Shown here piece after piece: positions 54,190 through 64,000 of a stretch of DNA of 64,000 nt. Source of the DNA: Atriophallophorus winterbourni. Its lineage: Eukaryota; Platyhelminthes; Trematoda; Plagiorchiida; Microphallidae. The stretch lies in NCBI GenBank assembly GCA_013407085.1, contig JACCGJ010018192.1, forward strand, positions 62,001 through 126,000. Direction: 5' to 3'. Both the position numbers and the translations under genes were made by a program. Position 1 is the stretch's first letter. Each line of letters begins with the position of its first letter. A model generated the notes under the pieces. It did not search any database. It saw only the letters and a program-made list of their open reading frames with translations, and had not been told where the DNA came from.

Positions 54190-54365
54190 ACAAACTGTAT
54201 ACGATTATAAACCAGTTGCGCTTCTACGTTGCTGTTAGGTAAGGTTGGTACGACCAACCTTTTCAATCAAATGAGCACACGTTTATGTAAACTGGGTTTG
54301 AACCCACGACCATGAACAAAATAGCTCAGTTGCACGCATTTTCATCACACAAAGACCCCACGATA
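54190..54365 (-). repeat. Family A hammerhead repeat, body only
   Basis: AAGGTTGGTACGACCAACC palindrome, ATGTAAACTGGGTTTGAACCC, GACCATGAACAAAATAG, then CATCACACAAAGACCCCACG at the ribozyme edge. The catalytic core itself is missing. Confidence 0.7.
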
Positions 54366-54959
54366 CAATTATGTTTTTTTATTTACAAAACGTTTACGGT
54401 TGATTTAGTCAACAAAAGTAAGTGAAAGTTGCTCAACTACTACGCATGTTTTCTATTAAAATTTGATCCGTAGTATTTGAACTGAGACAGGCTAAGTAAA
54501 GTGAGGATATGAACCTGAAGATTTTAGTAATCCTGCTGTGAACTGAGAGAGGCAATCAGCTGAGTAAATCAAGCTCGCTGAAACAGCTTTCCAGAACGAC
54601 CTCTCTTTAGGTCGATAAGAAGCGGCTAAATAGGTATTGAAGCTGAGTTTGTTAGTGATCAACAGACAATCTTTTAGTGAGTAACACACGTCTTTTCGGA
54701 AGTTTAATCAAGGTAAATGGAAAACTTACCATCACCCCGCTTGCGTAGGCAAATAAATTCTATCTCTGTTTTTAAATCCTTATTCTGCACCCCAGATATA
54801 AACTTTCAGAAGCTTCTTGACTGTTTCTTGAATGGCATTATATACCTACCATATTTTTTCAAGTAACCATATCCACTCCAATTATCTAATTTTTAGTAAT
54901 AGGAAATTGATGCCTAGTGTCTTTCTAAGCCTACGTTGAAGATGCTTATCAGGATTGGT
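54366..54959. other. Unassigned stretch, possibly decayed LINE
   Basis: Lies upstream of an RT remnant in the same direction; no clear motifs of its own. Confidence 0.3.
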
Positions 54960-55290
54960 TTATATTAACATTAGAAAATTTGATCATGATCAACCAAATT
55001 AATGAAGGCCTTGAAGGGCCAAACGTAAGCGTTTGACCAAAGAATTTGCTTATAAGCTTCATATCTGGACATGCCAAAACTTTCGATCGTGTTGATGAAC
55101 GTCGATTATTGCGAAAACTGTAGCAGGTCGGCGTCAGCTGACAGCTCATAATACGGTGAGGAAGTCATCATTCTGACCTGAAGTCAAATATGCAAAAAAG
55201 AGTACATTCCACTAGTGGAGTCCCGTAAGGTTCCTTATATACTTTGGCTCTCAACATTATTCATATATAAACCTACCACGAAGGTTTTTA
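54960..55290 (+). pseudogene. Decayed non-LTR reverse transcriptase fragment
   Basis: Plus strand: HAKTFDRVDERRLLRKL corresponds to the DF-x-KAFDRVDH motif, and STSGVP followed by GS in the next codons corresponds to SGVPQGS. Several stops separate them (after RKL, and before GS). It is old and inactive. Confidence 0.6.
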
Positions 55291-55429
55291 TGAAAGTGGT
55301 TCTTATTGATAAAAATTTGAGGCTTTATAACTGGATAGAATAAACTGCTCAATCTTCACACGGTATTCAAAAACCGATCAAAATCACGTGTTATCGACCT
55401 AAATATTCGGGCGGAATTAAAAACAAATG

Positions 55430-55640
55430 AGAGTGTAAACCATGTTATGCTTGTAACGCTAATGTTGAATTGCCTTCTCACAAAAAACCACAATGCTCAC
55501 ATACCAAATCACAACGTGATTCCAGGACAAGCCCGCAAGCTGCTTATAATTTTTAAAAAATAATATGATGCGCACATGCGTTCACTTGTTTAAGTGAAGG
55601 GGATGTTGAACACCACCAATAGATTTGAAGGGAGTGTGTA
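55430..55640 (-). repeat. Family B hammerhead repeat remnant
   Basis: CCATGTTATGCTTGTAACGC, AAATCACAACGTGATTCCAG, GACAAGCCCGCAAGCTGC and GATGCGCACATGCG follow the family B body; the ribozyme is not recognisable. Confidence 0.55.
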
Positions 55641-56104
55641 ATATATCTATCTAAGGAACGTGAAGCTAGCTACTAGTTGAGGAACCACAGAGACCAAACC
55701 TGAGATATTAATGATGTTATCATGTTTTATTAGACAATTTAAGAGGCTTTCGATAACATGACCAAAAACCCCGCATCACAAATAAAATGAAATGAAAAAT
55801 GTTTTTTGTAATAAATAATATGTGTTACAATTTCTACAGCAACGGAAGCATGCTTCGGTCATCGAGAAGATTTTGAATCCAACGCATCGTGGATTTCTTA
55901 CAAAGAGGTAGGCTGAATAGAACCAATAAACCGTTCATGTTGAATCGTAACTACATTGGTTAGCTTATAGCTGATAATGTGAACACACATTTTGTGTTTA
56001 TATGTTTAAAATAGTTTTTTAATATTGACTACTCATTAGTAAATTATCAACGGAATTATTCTTGTTGTTGGATTCGTTAACTCATTGACGATTACGAATA
56101 AACG
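55641..56104. other. Non-coding stretch
   Basis: No recognisable feature. Confidence 0.4.
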
Positions 56105-56230
56105 TCGTCAGTGTGCAGTGATCTTATGCTACACAACATTTCATCTGGCTAAACAATCCGATTAGGAAAAACCAATCTTATCGACGGCTTCCCACGCAAT
56201 GAGCCATACTAGTCAGTTCGGGGGCCTTGA
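56105..56230 (-). repeat. LINE-a remnant, strongly decayed
   Basis: GCTAAACAATCCGATTAGG and CACGCAATGAGCC weakly parallel the 3' UTR of LINE-a. Confidence 0.35.
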
Positions 56231-56275
56231 CGAGACCAATGCAAGGAAATTTGAGTGCAATTGGTTAGAGTAGTT

Positions 56276-56321
56276 TTTGGGTAACGTTTCACTTCTGACA
56301 CAGAAGCTTCGTCAGACCAAA
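56276..56321 (-). ncRNA. PLE terminal hammerhead ribozyme
   Basis: Minus strand: TTTGGT, CTGACGA (position 7 is free in the consensus), stem II with CTTCTG-TGT-CAGAAG closed by A-T with one bulged G, GAAA, ACGT as a two-pair palindromic stem III, T17 (GUU triplet), then ACCCAAA. Stem I pairs at positions 1-3, 5 and 6. It lies about 300 nt beyond the GIY-YIG coding end, where PLEs carry their hammerheads. Confidence 0.72.
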
Positions 56322-57795
56322 GGTGATAATCAGGACAGAGAACATGATGAAGTAGTAGTCAACCCACCACCATTTATTTGACCTTTCTGCTAAACAGCCT
56401 ATTGTACGCCTACAATGTGTTACGTCTCGTGGGAATGACTAGGATCAGTGGTCCATTTTCCTCTTAGTGTGTATCTACGTCAATCTGATACAAGTGAACA
56501 CGGTCAAGTTCAGTTGACACAGCGGTCCACATACGTAAAAGTACATAACTAACGGGGCTAAGGGTATTTTTAAAGAAAAACAAAAATCTAATTAACTAGT
56601 AGGTATAAGGTGAATAAAAACTATTTACTTTCGCAGCAGTGCCGAGCGCCAGATTGTGGAGATTTCAGCCCCATCCACCTTATTGACCGCCAGTCGACCT
56701 GCCTTGGCAATTTCGACCGCCTCCGCATGTAAGTGTTCGCTATACGGTTTATTATCGCGTCTCAATATTGCCACATTTTCTAGATTCACGCTCCGCCAAG
56801 GCGGAATCACGAATAAGGGATTGATATTCCTTCGCATCCTGGGGATGTCTCTGGACACGCTTTTGGTGTTCTTCGATTCTAGTGCGAATTTCCTAGGAAG
56901 GCTGCCATATGTGAACACCCAAACAGTCCTTACAGTTGATTCTGTAGATGCTGTTCGTAACGCTAGATAAAGGTGTCTTATGCTTGAGGTGCATCAGAAC
57001 TGAACGGATAGTTTTCCCTTTCTTATAAGTTACGCGTATGGCCGCCTGGTTGAAGATTCTACGTATCTTTTCAGATGTACATTTTACATAATGTATACAA
57101 ACTGTATCCCGCCAATTTTTCTCCGATTTTTTTGATGGGTATTTTACCTTCATCAATTCGCGTTTTACAAAACCTTTTGGATAACCGTGGCCTATGATCC
57201 TTTGGCTCGCTTCACGGTGCGCCTGTTTTCGTTCTCTTTCGTCGCTGCACAAGTTTTCTATCTTATGGAAAATGGACCAAGATATGGAATTGAAGACCTG
57301 TCTTAGATGAGGGGAAGTGTATCGTAGTACAGCATCTGTATCGATTGGTTTTCGATAGATAAAAGTTTTTATTTTCCCGTCTACATTTTGTGATAAACAG
57401 TCCAAAAATGGAAGTGTGCCTGTGTATGATTCCACTTCCTTTGTGACAGTAATACATGGGTCTATTTCATTTAAGTATTTGAAGAAGGCCTCTAACTGAT
57501 CTCGCTTGATAACAAATGTGACATCAACATAGCAACACCAAAATTGTGGCTTTAGCCCTTCATTGTTAATGGATTTGTTCTCGAAATGCTCCATATACAT
57601 GTTCGCAAGTACTGGAGATATCGGATTATAAATACACAATCGTTCTCAAACATATTCCAATCGATTGCTGACAAGATCAAGATTCCAGATTGAAAAACTG
57701 AAAGCAACATCTGCTGTTTTTCAGCTTGAGGATTACTCTTCACGTCGTGACCATACATTGAGCTGTCTATGACACTTCTTCGAAACACGTTGTTT
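56322..57795 (-). mobile_element. Penelope-like element, 5' truncated
   Basis: Minus strand. It begins at 57795 next to a LINE-a 3' end and encodes the second half of a PLE RT, a linker, a GIY-YIG endonuclease and the 3' terminal region with a hammerhead. The 5' RT half is missing. It is the only visible source of PLE-type enzymes in the window. Confidence 0.88.
56625..57660 (-). pseudogene. PLE reverse transcriptase and GIY-YIG endonuclease, broken
   Basis: The frame from 57639 reads NPISPVLANMYMEHFE, CCYVDVTFVIKRDQLEAFFK, TLPFLDCLSQNVDGKIKTFI, YRKPIDTDAVLRYTSPHLRQ and then ISWSIFHKIENL. The YVDD box is YVDV, so a catalytic Asp is lost. The linker ends SIYRINCKDCLGVHIWQPS, the start of GIY-YIG (normally C-x-D-C-x3-YIGQT), then a TAG. 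The same frame continues EIRTRIEEHQKRVQRHPQDA. After a frame change near 56790 the end is AVEIAKAGRLAVNKVDGAEI and STIWRSALLRK. PLE enzymes prime and integrate RNA-templated copies; this copy is dead. Confidence 0.88.
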
Positions 57796-58225
57796 TTGTT
57801 GTTGGCCTCCTTCGGTCGATGTTGACCATGGATGTAGACCACGAAAGCATGGATGTTTATATTCTACAGCTTTTCGAATGACTGAACAGTCCGATTCGGG
57901 AGGAACAATCTCTACCGCAGCTCTGGCAACGATAGTCAGAACTCGTTTGAATTGCATCAATCACACGCCGGCGGCGTGATCTGCATTTAGCAGCCAAGAG
58001 CTGTATCTGCTTCTCCCCAGCTTGCAGACGACGCTTTATACAATGCCTCCAAAGTGAGCGGTTAAAAGCAAGTTCTTCCCAACTCGCCGGGCCAATGCCA
58101 AGAGCTTTCTTATCTCTTTTTCAAACAACTTTGTACCGCAAGTGCGGTCTGCCCAATGTTCGACTTCCTAATTGCAACTTACCATAGAGTAGATCTTTAG
58201 GATTACGACCATTTTCCATTTCGAT
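57796..58225 (-). mobile_element. LINE-a 3' fragment abutting the PLE
   Basis: 3' end GGCCAACAACAAAAAC at 57795, then (plus-strand view) TTCGGTCGATGTTGACCATG, ACAGTCCGATTCGGGAGG, CACACGCCGGCGGCGTGATC and ACGACCATTTTCCATTTC. It matches 984-1400 and adjoins the PLE without a spacer. Confidence 0.82.
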
Positions 58226-59735
58226 TCGATTTAATTAACTTCATGCTCAAATAACATGCTCACCACATTGCTCAACGCTCTTGTGGGTCTTATCTCATAT
58301 AAATTTCTAAAATAGGGACAATTTACATAAACCTCGGCAATCAGAACAAAGCCAACCTAGGTAGAATAATTAAACTTATCAATTTCCAATCACAATAATA
58401 TTTGAAAATATTTAAAAGTAAATAATATCTGAGAATCTTTTTGATAAACACGTTAATGTAAAATTTATGCCACCATTGAAAACGAAACAAAATTTATATG
58501 ACCAGGGTTTTTAAAAGATTAGGAATTAAGACATTGAATCTAACAATTATTCAAAGCGAATCAATGATTGACACAGTAAAAATGACTTCGACAGCATGAT
58601 GACATAAATAAGCCTTTGGATTTCGATTTATTACACTACAATTAACGCCTGAAAATACAAAAGTCCGTGCGCGGTTTATTTCAAATCGAGACGAGTGAAT
58701 ATTTACGAATGATGCGAACGCTGAAATTGAATACAGGTATTCCAGAAAGGTTTATCCTAACATTTTATAGTAGTGTTATTTGTATGTTGTTAAATTTCTT
58801 ACAGTTGTTGGGTTAAATTGTTTTCAATCAATCCCATTACAAATTAAAACCTAGTAGATAGCATTTTCAAAATCATAGTTCTGGCAAAATGAAAAGAGAA
58901 TAAAACGAACCTGATCAATTACTTAGATCTCTATTTTTCAGCTTCATAAACTCTAATTTTCTGCGTACCGTATCTCGACGCAATACTTAAGTTAACCACA
59001 TCGAGGTATCTCTTAGTTCATTATGATGATTTCAAAAACACCTGAAGGGTAACGTCAATTAAGTAACAGCGCAGTTAAAAAATAAGCATTCGTTGAAATC
59101 CGGCCCAGTTGAACAGTAAGACGGTTCAATCCAGTTAATAAAAGGCAAGCAGATCTCTCCAAGTCGTCTCAGGGAATCAGCATTTTATTCACAAATCTTA
59201 GTGCTTAACTTCATTTCATTCAAGTAATTTGAAAAATTACGATAAAATATCATATATATATAAAAGAAATAAAGGAAAAAATTGATAAGAATATTCTTCA
59301 AAACATTGAACAACAGGCCTTGCAAAACGCCACACGAATCGGAAGCGCATTGGCACTACTTCATGGTGACCTCGGTTGTGAGAATAAAAATGTCGGTATT
59401 TGTTGTCGAAATTGTCCAGAGGTATATGAAAAATATTCTTTCAATCCACAAGTATTCAACTAAAAAGAATGAGTAGTATGACTTGTGAATGACTGCTTGA
59501 ATTTCTCATCAAACTCTGTTCGCGCTAGTGCATTTAACACCCGGTTTGTATTTCACGACACACAACCTGCACATGCAAACCAAACAATAACTAGCCAAAT
59601 AAACACTCCATTGTTTCCACTTACCACGCATTTCAGAACATAGCACACTCAAAACCAGTTCACTGATTTCCGAGAAAGATGAAAATAGTTTTAAACAAAA
59701 AACCTTCGAAATCACTGTTTAATAATGGTCGTAGA
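58226..59735. other. Non-coding stretch
   Basis: AT-rich; no gene or repeat recognised. Confidence 0.4.
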
Positions 59736-59850
59736 GCAAACCACGATGTTTAAATAGAGAATTACAGAGTGATTACTGGCCAAGCGCTGGAGGTGCTCAC
59801 GGATAACGAAATTAATGTGTCGATCACATTAAGTTATACTCCCTGGATTA
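59736..59850 (-). repeat. Family B hammerhead repeat remnant
   Basis: AACCACGATGTTTAAATAGAG, AATTACAGAGTGATTACTGG and CCAAGCGCTGGAGGTGCTC match the family B body; no ribozyme. Confidence 0.5.
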
Positions 59851-60653
59851 GGTCGACATAGAAATGGCACTTGGAAAACTTTAACTGTAGCCATTTCGCT
59901 TGGAAGTTTTGCAAATTATTAAAATAAACTACAAAATCTGCTAGATAAAGTAATGATCAAAAAATGAATTGTGTGAATTTCAACGATTTGTTTTTCCGAT
60001 TAATAAACACAATTGTTTGGATTTTATAAGCAAAATATAAATTTCACTTCTAGTTCACAATTCAAAAATAAAGTTTTATTTTCATTTCTGTTCTGAAAGA
60101 CTTAGAAATTATTTTATTTCCGTTACCAAAGTTTTGGTGTCAATTTTTAGTTTGTCTATGTTCATCTTGGATGCGCTTCGCATGGATTTACGATGGTTCC
60201 ATTCTACAGTAATTTCGGAGCAGATACGATAGAACATATATTCGAAAAGAGTAAGTATAAAACTCTATTTCTCATCTAAATATAATGAACTTTTTGAAAC
60301 AACACATCAACAATAAAGGATTACTCATTGAATAATCACAAAAAACCCACGGTTTCACGAACAACCTTCAAATTTTTTTTCGTTTGGTCTTCGTCGTTCA
60401 AGATCGATCAAAGATGTGTATTTTCGAAAAACGGTGATTTCATATTCTACAATGTTTAATATTACTAGTGATTGTGATTTCAAAGTAACCATTTCTCGAA
60501 AAATACAATCACAGCGATGGACAATATCCGGTAGTTTAACAAGTTTGGCCGAGTTTCCAAGTGCTTTCATTTCAACATCTAACACCAGCATGCATATTTC
60601 ATTATCACGAAGTTGATCATTGAATGTTTATATCCGAAACAACCTGTTCAAAG
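59851..60653. other. Non-coding stretch
   Basis: No recognisable gene or element. Confidence 0.4.
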
Positions 60654-61010
60654 ACCTGACACGGATATCTGTTCCGTCGGATGACCACAACGGATTTTGC
60701 TGGCTCCTTCTGGACTGGTCGGGCAAACAAAGCTACCCAAATGTGCCAGTCTGGAGAACAGTTCATAAACGCTAAATTGCGATCGGTAACACGATGGACG
60801 GTAGTACAGGTCGTTAATGCTTGGGACTACAAAGGTGGTGGTCGGGGATTCGAATCCCACCCCGAGCGAAAGGATATGCACTGCTGATGAGCTCAAATAA
60901 GAGCCAAACTCGAGTCCAGTGCTTCCATTATGGACCGTCGTGATCAACTTTGTGAATAGTTCGATGGGCTTGGCACGGATGAGTAGTCACAAATATAAAC
61001 AATATATTCC
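60654..61010 (+). repeat. Hammerhead SINE, full-length copy 3
   Basis: GACCTGACACGGATATCTG, GGCTCCTTCTGGACTGGTCG, GATGGACGGTAGTACAGG (weak A box), B box GGATTCGAATCC at 60846-60857, hammerhead 60878-60922, tail GGCACGGATGAGTAGTCAC. About 357 bp. Confidence 0.85.
60878..60922 (+). ncRNA. SINE hammerhead, G12C variant
   Basis: GCACTG, CTGATGA, GCTC-AAATAA-GAGC (four perfect pairs), CAAA where GAAA is required, ACTCGAGT palindrome, C17, CAGTGC (six perfect pairs with the first strand). A single core change should block cleavage. Confidence 0.82.
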
Positions 61011-61799
61011 CTAAAATATCCCTTAGAGCTAGTTATTCTTAAGCCGTATTGTCAAAACAAAAATCACGTAAACGAATGTGAATAAGCGGATTTTATCCAA
61101 GCGCAAGAGTGCAAGTTCACATAGTTTGCCGGGTGCACCCATCTTCCAATCATTTTTATGGTAAATGGACCCGGTTTCGCTGCCTGAATTAAAGCATTTA
61201 TTAGTCATATACAGTGAAACATCACGTCTTATAACAATCGTCCATGCTATAAATGTAGACATTTAATATGCACGAGATTGACATCGTAATTTTTTTTCGA
61301 GATTTTGAGATTCAATATTCAAAAATTTATGGTCACAAAAAGCACATAGCTTCACAGTTACCATATCATAGTAAATATTCGTTCAAAAAATAGGTATAAA
61401 ATAAACATGTAATGTCCAGTTGTATAGTTACCATGAGTCAATACGCAGGTGCGGTTGAATCGTTATGCAACAAATAAGTATCCAAATTTCAAATAAACGT
61501 TTCGATGTGATCACGATGGCCTCAAACACGGAAGTTTAAATGAAACGAGATAAGAATTACTCTGCAGATCCGCTTGTCAATCTCGCTGTCTGGTGAACGA
61601 CTAAGTGCATCATTTGACGCAAGCGTGTTAATGAATTTTATTGAATTTTCATCCACCTTAAACATTCCAAAAAGATACTTAAATTAAATTTAACTATCGC
61701 TGTCACAGTTATATGTATATAATAATCGGATTATTAAAACACAACAAAAGAAATGATTCCCATGAAAAATATCATCGACCCATTCAGCTCTTCAATTTA
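61011..61799. other. Non-coding stretch
   Basis: No recognisable gene or element. Confidence 0.4.
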
Positions 61800-61922
61800 A
61801 AAATTTATAATGATTGCTGGTGTGTGCAAACTTCCATTAAATTATCACAAAATGCCATAAATGGTGGACTAAGCTTGGTATATTCTCAATTTTTCTCGGA
61901 TCCCATTAATGAGCGTCAATGA
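61800..61922 (+). other. Possible vWA-like exon, first piece
   Basis: The frame reads CWCVQTSIKLSQNAINGGLS then LVYSQFFSDPINERQ before a stop. The I-x-GG-x-S followed by a helix and FF-x-D is reminiscent of the middle of a vWA domain. No clean splice donor follows. Considered only because of the candidate exon at 62094. Confidence 0.15.
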
Positions 61923-62093
61923 TACAATAATGGCATACATGCACGTTTGCTAGATGCAAGATTTCAACAAGAAAATTCACTAACCTTTCCTAATTCTGAT
62001 TGGTTTCGTCAAAAACTGAAATTCATGTGTGCTGTTTTAATTTTTTTCAGTTAAAAATGTTATTATACCTTAACATTATTGTATTATTTAAAG

Positions 62094-62301
62094 CGACTTT
62101 GGCAAATCGTCGGACATTCATTTTACAGCTCGACTCCACATTCTGTTTTGTGATACTACACACACAGCTGAACGTTATCTAAACAAATTCAGGCAACAAA
62201 TCAAACATATAATTGTCATCAAAGCGTCAGGAGAAGAATTTGAACGATTTTCCGCAGAAAACTCAGGAAATGTGAAAATAAATTCCTTTGCTGAATTGGA
62301 A
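62094..62301 (+). other. Possible vWA-like exon, second piece
   Basis: 208 nt bounded by TTTAAAG before 62094 and GTATGT at 62302, open as one nucleotide plus 69 codons. It reads DFGKSSDIHFTARLHILFCD, TTHTAERYLNKFRQQIKHII, VIKASGEEFERFSAENSGNV and KINSFAELE. The run of hydrophobic strand, helix, IIVI strand, E-E-F-x-x-F and V-x-x-NSFAEL is the shape of the C-terminal half of a vWA domain. No ATG or stop belongs to it, so it would be an internal exon. The rest of the gene is not found. Confidence 0.3.
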
Positions 62302-62707
62302 GTATGTTGCAACTTATTTTACCATTTTGCTATAGTATGGCAATCGCTAATTTCGATAAGAATGGATTTGAGAAGCTGTTTTAAGTTTCTATTTATATAT
62401 ACCAAGTCCATAATCAAAACGTTTAATCCATAATCAATATAATGACGTCGGGTTCTAAAATATTGCACAATTATCGCTGTGAGAATTAAATGTGCTCTTG
62501 ATTTTAATTAGTTCTAAATTTTTAACTGAAAAAATTTCGGAAATGTTCTAATTCGATCACACGGTTAATTGTAGTAAAATGTGTATAAATATTGGATAAG
62601 GTTGGTACGACCAACATCTTGAATCATATGAGCTCATAATCATGTAAACGGGGTTTGAACCCATGATCATGAACAATAACGCTTATTGCATGCATTTCCA
62701 TCACACA

Positions 62708-62749
62708 CCCCACGACTGGTTTCGTGCTGTTTGCACTCATTAGGTAGGG
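62708..62749 (-). ncRNA. Hammerhead ribozyme, family A, G5A variant
   Basis: Minus strand: CCCTAC, CTAATGA (G5A), GTGC-AAACA-GCAC (four perfect pairs), GAAA, ACCAGT, C17, GTGGGG. Stem I is six pairs with one G-U. One core change from active. Confidence 0.8.
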
Positions 62750-62870
62750 ACAGTAGGATCAGGATCAAATGCGCTGAAAACAAACAACCTTATCCAACAG
62801 TAGTATACAAGAGCAACTTGTTTATCATTCTTCCACTGTTTCAAGCTTATGCGGATCCTGATCTTACCGT

Positions 62871-62913
62871 CACTACCTGATGAGTGCAAACAGCACCAAA
62901 TCGGTGTGTGTGA
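62871..62913 (+). ncRNA. Hammerhead ribozyme, family A, G12C variant
   Basis: CACTAC, CTGATGA, GTGC-AAACA-GCAC, CAAA for GAAA, ATCGGT, then GTGTGTG. Stem III pairing and G12 are lost. Confidence 0.72.
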
Positions 62914-62935
62914 TTGAAATGCGTGCAAATAAGCT

Positions 62936-63229
62936 TTTTGTGTATAATTATTTTTATTATAATTTAAGCCATTGTTAGATAAATGTTAAATTTAGAGTTG
63001 TATATTGAACCCATGCCGAGCGCTCAAGATGCAAGTGCTACCAAATGAACATGCTAAGATTTTTAATCAAGCCTGCATTGTTTTGTTTTCATCAAATGAA
63101 TTCCAGAAGTTCAAATCACGCCCTATTGGAGTTGCCTGTGATCCACAGTACAGTTTTTAGAAAAGTAACATTTGAATAGAGCCTTTTAGATTTATGTACA
63201 CAGTTCAGTCTTTGTGTAAGTAACACCTT
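62936..63229. other. Non-coding stretch
   Basis: No recognisable feature. Confidence 0.4.
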
Positions 63230-64000
63230 CTTTCAAACGAATCTACAGCATAAGGTCTCTTGGAAACATCCTCGCTCTAAGCACTGGCACCAGCTTGATC
63301 TTATTCTTGTTAGGCGCACTAATATAGGAAGCGTACTTCTCAACAGATCATATCAAAGCGCAGACTGTGACACTGATCATTCACTGGTCTGTGCAAAACT
63401 GAAGCTTTCCCACACACGAGATTTCACCGCACCAAATTGTCTGGTTAGCCCAGGATTGACGTCACCCGCATGTGCGAACCTAATCTAGCTGCGCGATTTG
63501 CAGAAGCCCTCACAGCCGAGTTCAGCAAGACAAACCCACTTGAATCGGCTTCAGAAAACTGGAATCGATAAAAAGCTGCATATGCCGAGTCGCACTTTCC
63601 ACTTTCGGTCCGAAGAAAGCTCGAACGAGCGACTGGTTCGAAGCAAAAGCTTCTGAGATGACTGCTGTGTTGGATGAGAAAGGGTCAGCATTCTTGAGGT
63701 TCAAAGGTATGCCAACAGATGAAAACTTACGACTTTTAAGAGCAGCTAGAAATAAGGTCCAACAGACTGCGAAGCGATATGCAAATGACTACTGAACAGA
63801 AATTAGCCTTAGTGTCCAAAAAACTGCGGATACTGGAAATTTTCACGGCATGTGTGATGGGATCAAGAGAGCCATTGGTCCAAACAAACTTAAGACGGCT
63901 CTCATTAAGTCTGCATCTGGGGACCCGATTGTCGACAGAACTCAGTAGATGGAAAGATGGGTAGAACACTTCTCCTCTCTCTACTCTAGTGACAGTACAG
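63230..64000 (+). mobile_element. LINE (endonuclease to RT linker), runs off the window
   Basis: Plus strand: HKVSWKHPRSKHWHQLDLIL, VRRTNIGSVLLNRSYQSADC, DTDHSLVCAKLKL. The DLIL and DTDHSLV blocks are the end of an AP-endonuclease domain (usual SDHxxL). Decayed linker sequence follows (KTNDWF-like, MERWVEHF-like) with several stops and shifts. This is the class that ends in RRLRWLGHV and a C-terminal zinc finger, so it is probably a LINE-a 5' part. The RT should begin just beyond 64000. Confidence 0.75.

Larger units (their letters stand above)
62590..62935. repeat. Family A hammerhead repeat, inverted ribozyme pair
   Basis: Family A body on the minus strand (AAGGTTGGTACGACCAACA, ACGGGGTTTGAACCCATG), a minus-strand ribozyme at 62708-62749, about 120 bp with ATACAAGAGCAACTTG and TTATGCGGATCCTGATC, then a plus-strand ribozyme at 62871-62913. 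Same geometry as 13718-13907. Confidence 0.82.

Noticed and set aside
57552..57842. 96-codon minus frame overlapping the PLE start
   Set aside because: It begins in LINE-a 3' end sequence and reads the PLE in the wrong frame; the PLE frame carries the RT motifs.

Overview
The window looks like a repeat-rich, AT-rich nuclear contig from a flatworm, most likely a digenean trematode. Three things point that way. There are four LC8-type dynein light chain genes, each with one short intron at the same codon. There is a tRNA-derived SINE with an embedded hammerhead ribozyme, organised like the schistosome Sm-alpha family. The transposon load is mainly CR1-like LINEs, a second LINE class with a C-terminal zinc finger, and a Penelope-like element (PLE). 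The genus cannot be fixed from the sequence alone. I see no bacterial-type operon, rRNA, functional tRNA gene or CRISPR array.

Layout. 0-1.7 kb: a composite insertion (LINE 3' end, Gypsy-like gag, LINE 3' end) inside a hammerhead repeat, flanked by a 12-bp duplication. 2.8-20.5 kb: the dynein light chain cluster (2998-3348 +, 7537-7910 +, 15336-15689 -, 20092-20446 +) in otherwise non-coding DNA, with a 140-bp MITE at 10.7 kb and hammerhead repeats at 5.2, 13.7, 16.9, 17.5 and 19 kb. 21-22.35 kb: a tandem array of hammerhead repeat units. 24.8-25.7 kb: another hammerhead unit and two SINEs. 26.3-44.2 kb: a nest of LINEs, including one uninterrupted 593-codon RT ORF (32148-33929), a tail-to-tail pair of CR1 elements (34676-36097 +, 36484-40920 -), and a 419-bp insert that looks like a retrocopied host mRNA 3' end. 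45-64 kb: two more SINEs, more hammerhead repeats (48.6, 50.4, 54.2 and 62.7 kb), a decayed PLE with its own terminal hammerhead (56.3-57.8 kb), a possible vWA-like exon (62.1 kb), and a LINE running off the right end.

The most interesting system is a set of self-cleaving RNA elements. Three sequence classes carry type I hammerhead cores. Retrozyme-like families A and B have about 219-240 nt monomers, an AAACA stem-II loop and a palindromic ACCGGU stem III. The SINE has a palindromic ACUCGAGU stem III. The PLE has a hammerhead beyond its GIY-YIG domain. Several copies keep an intact catalytic core and show paired changes in the stems. The likely relationship is that the short elements are non-autonomous and spread as RNA using PLE- or LINE-encoded enzymes. 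The ribozymes are read directly from sequence; the mobilisation model is inference. The dynein light chain genes are the only confident host genes; two share a promoter block.
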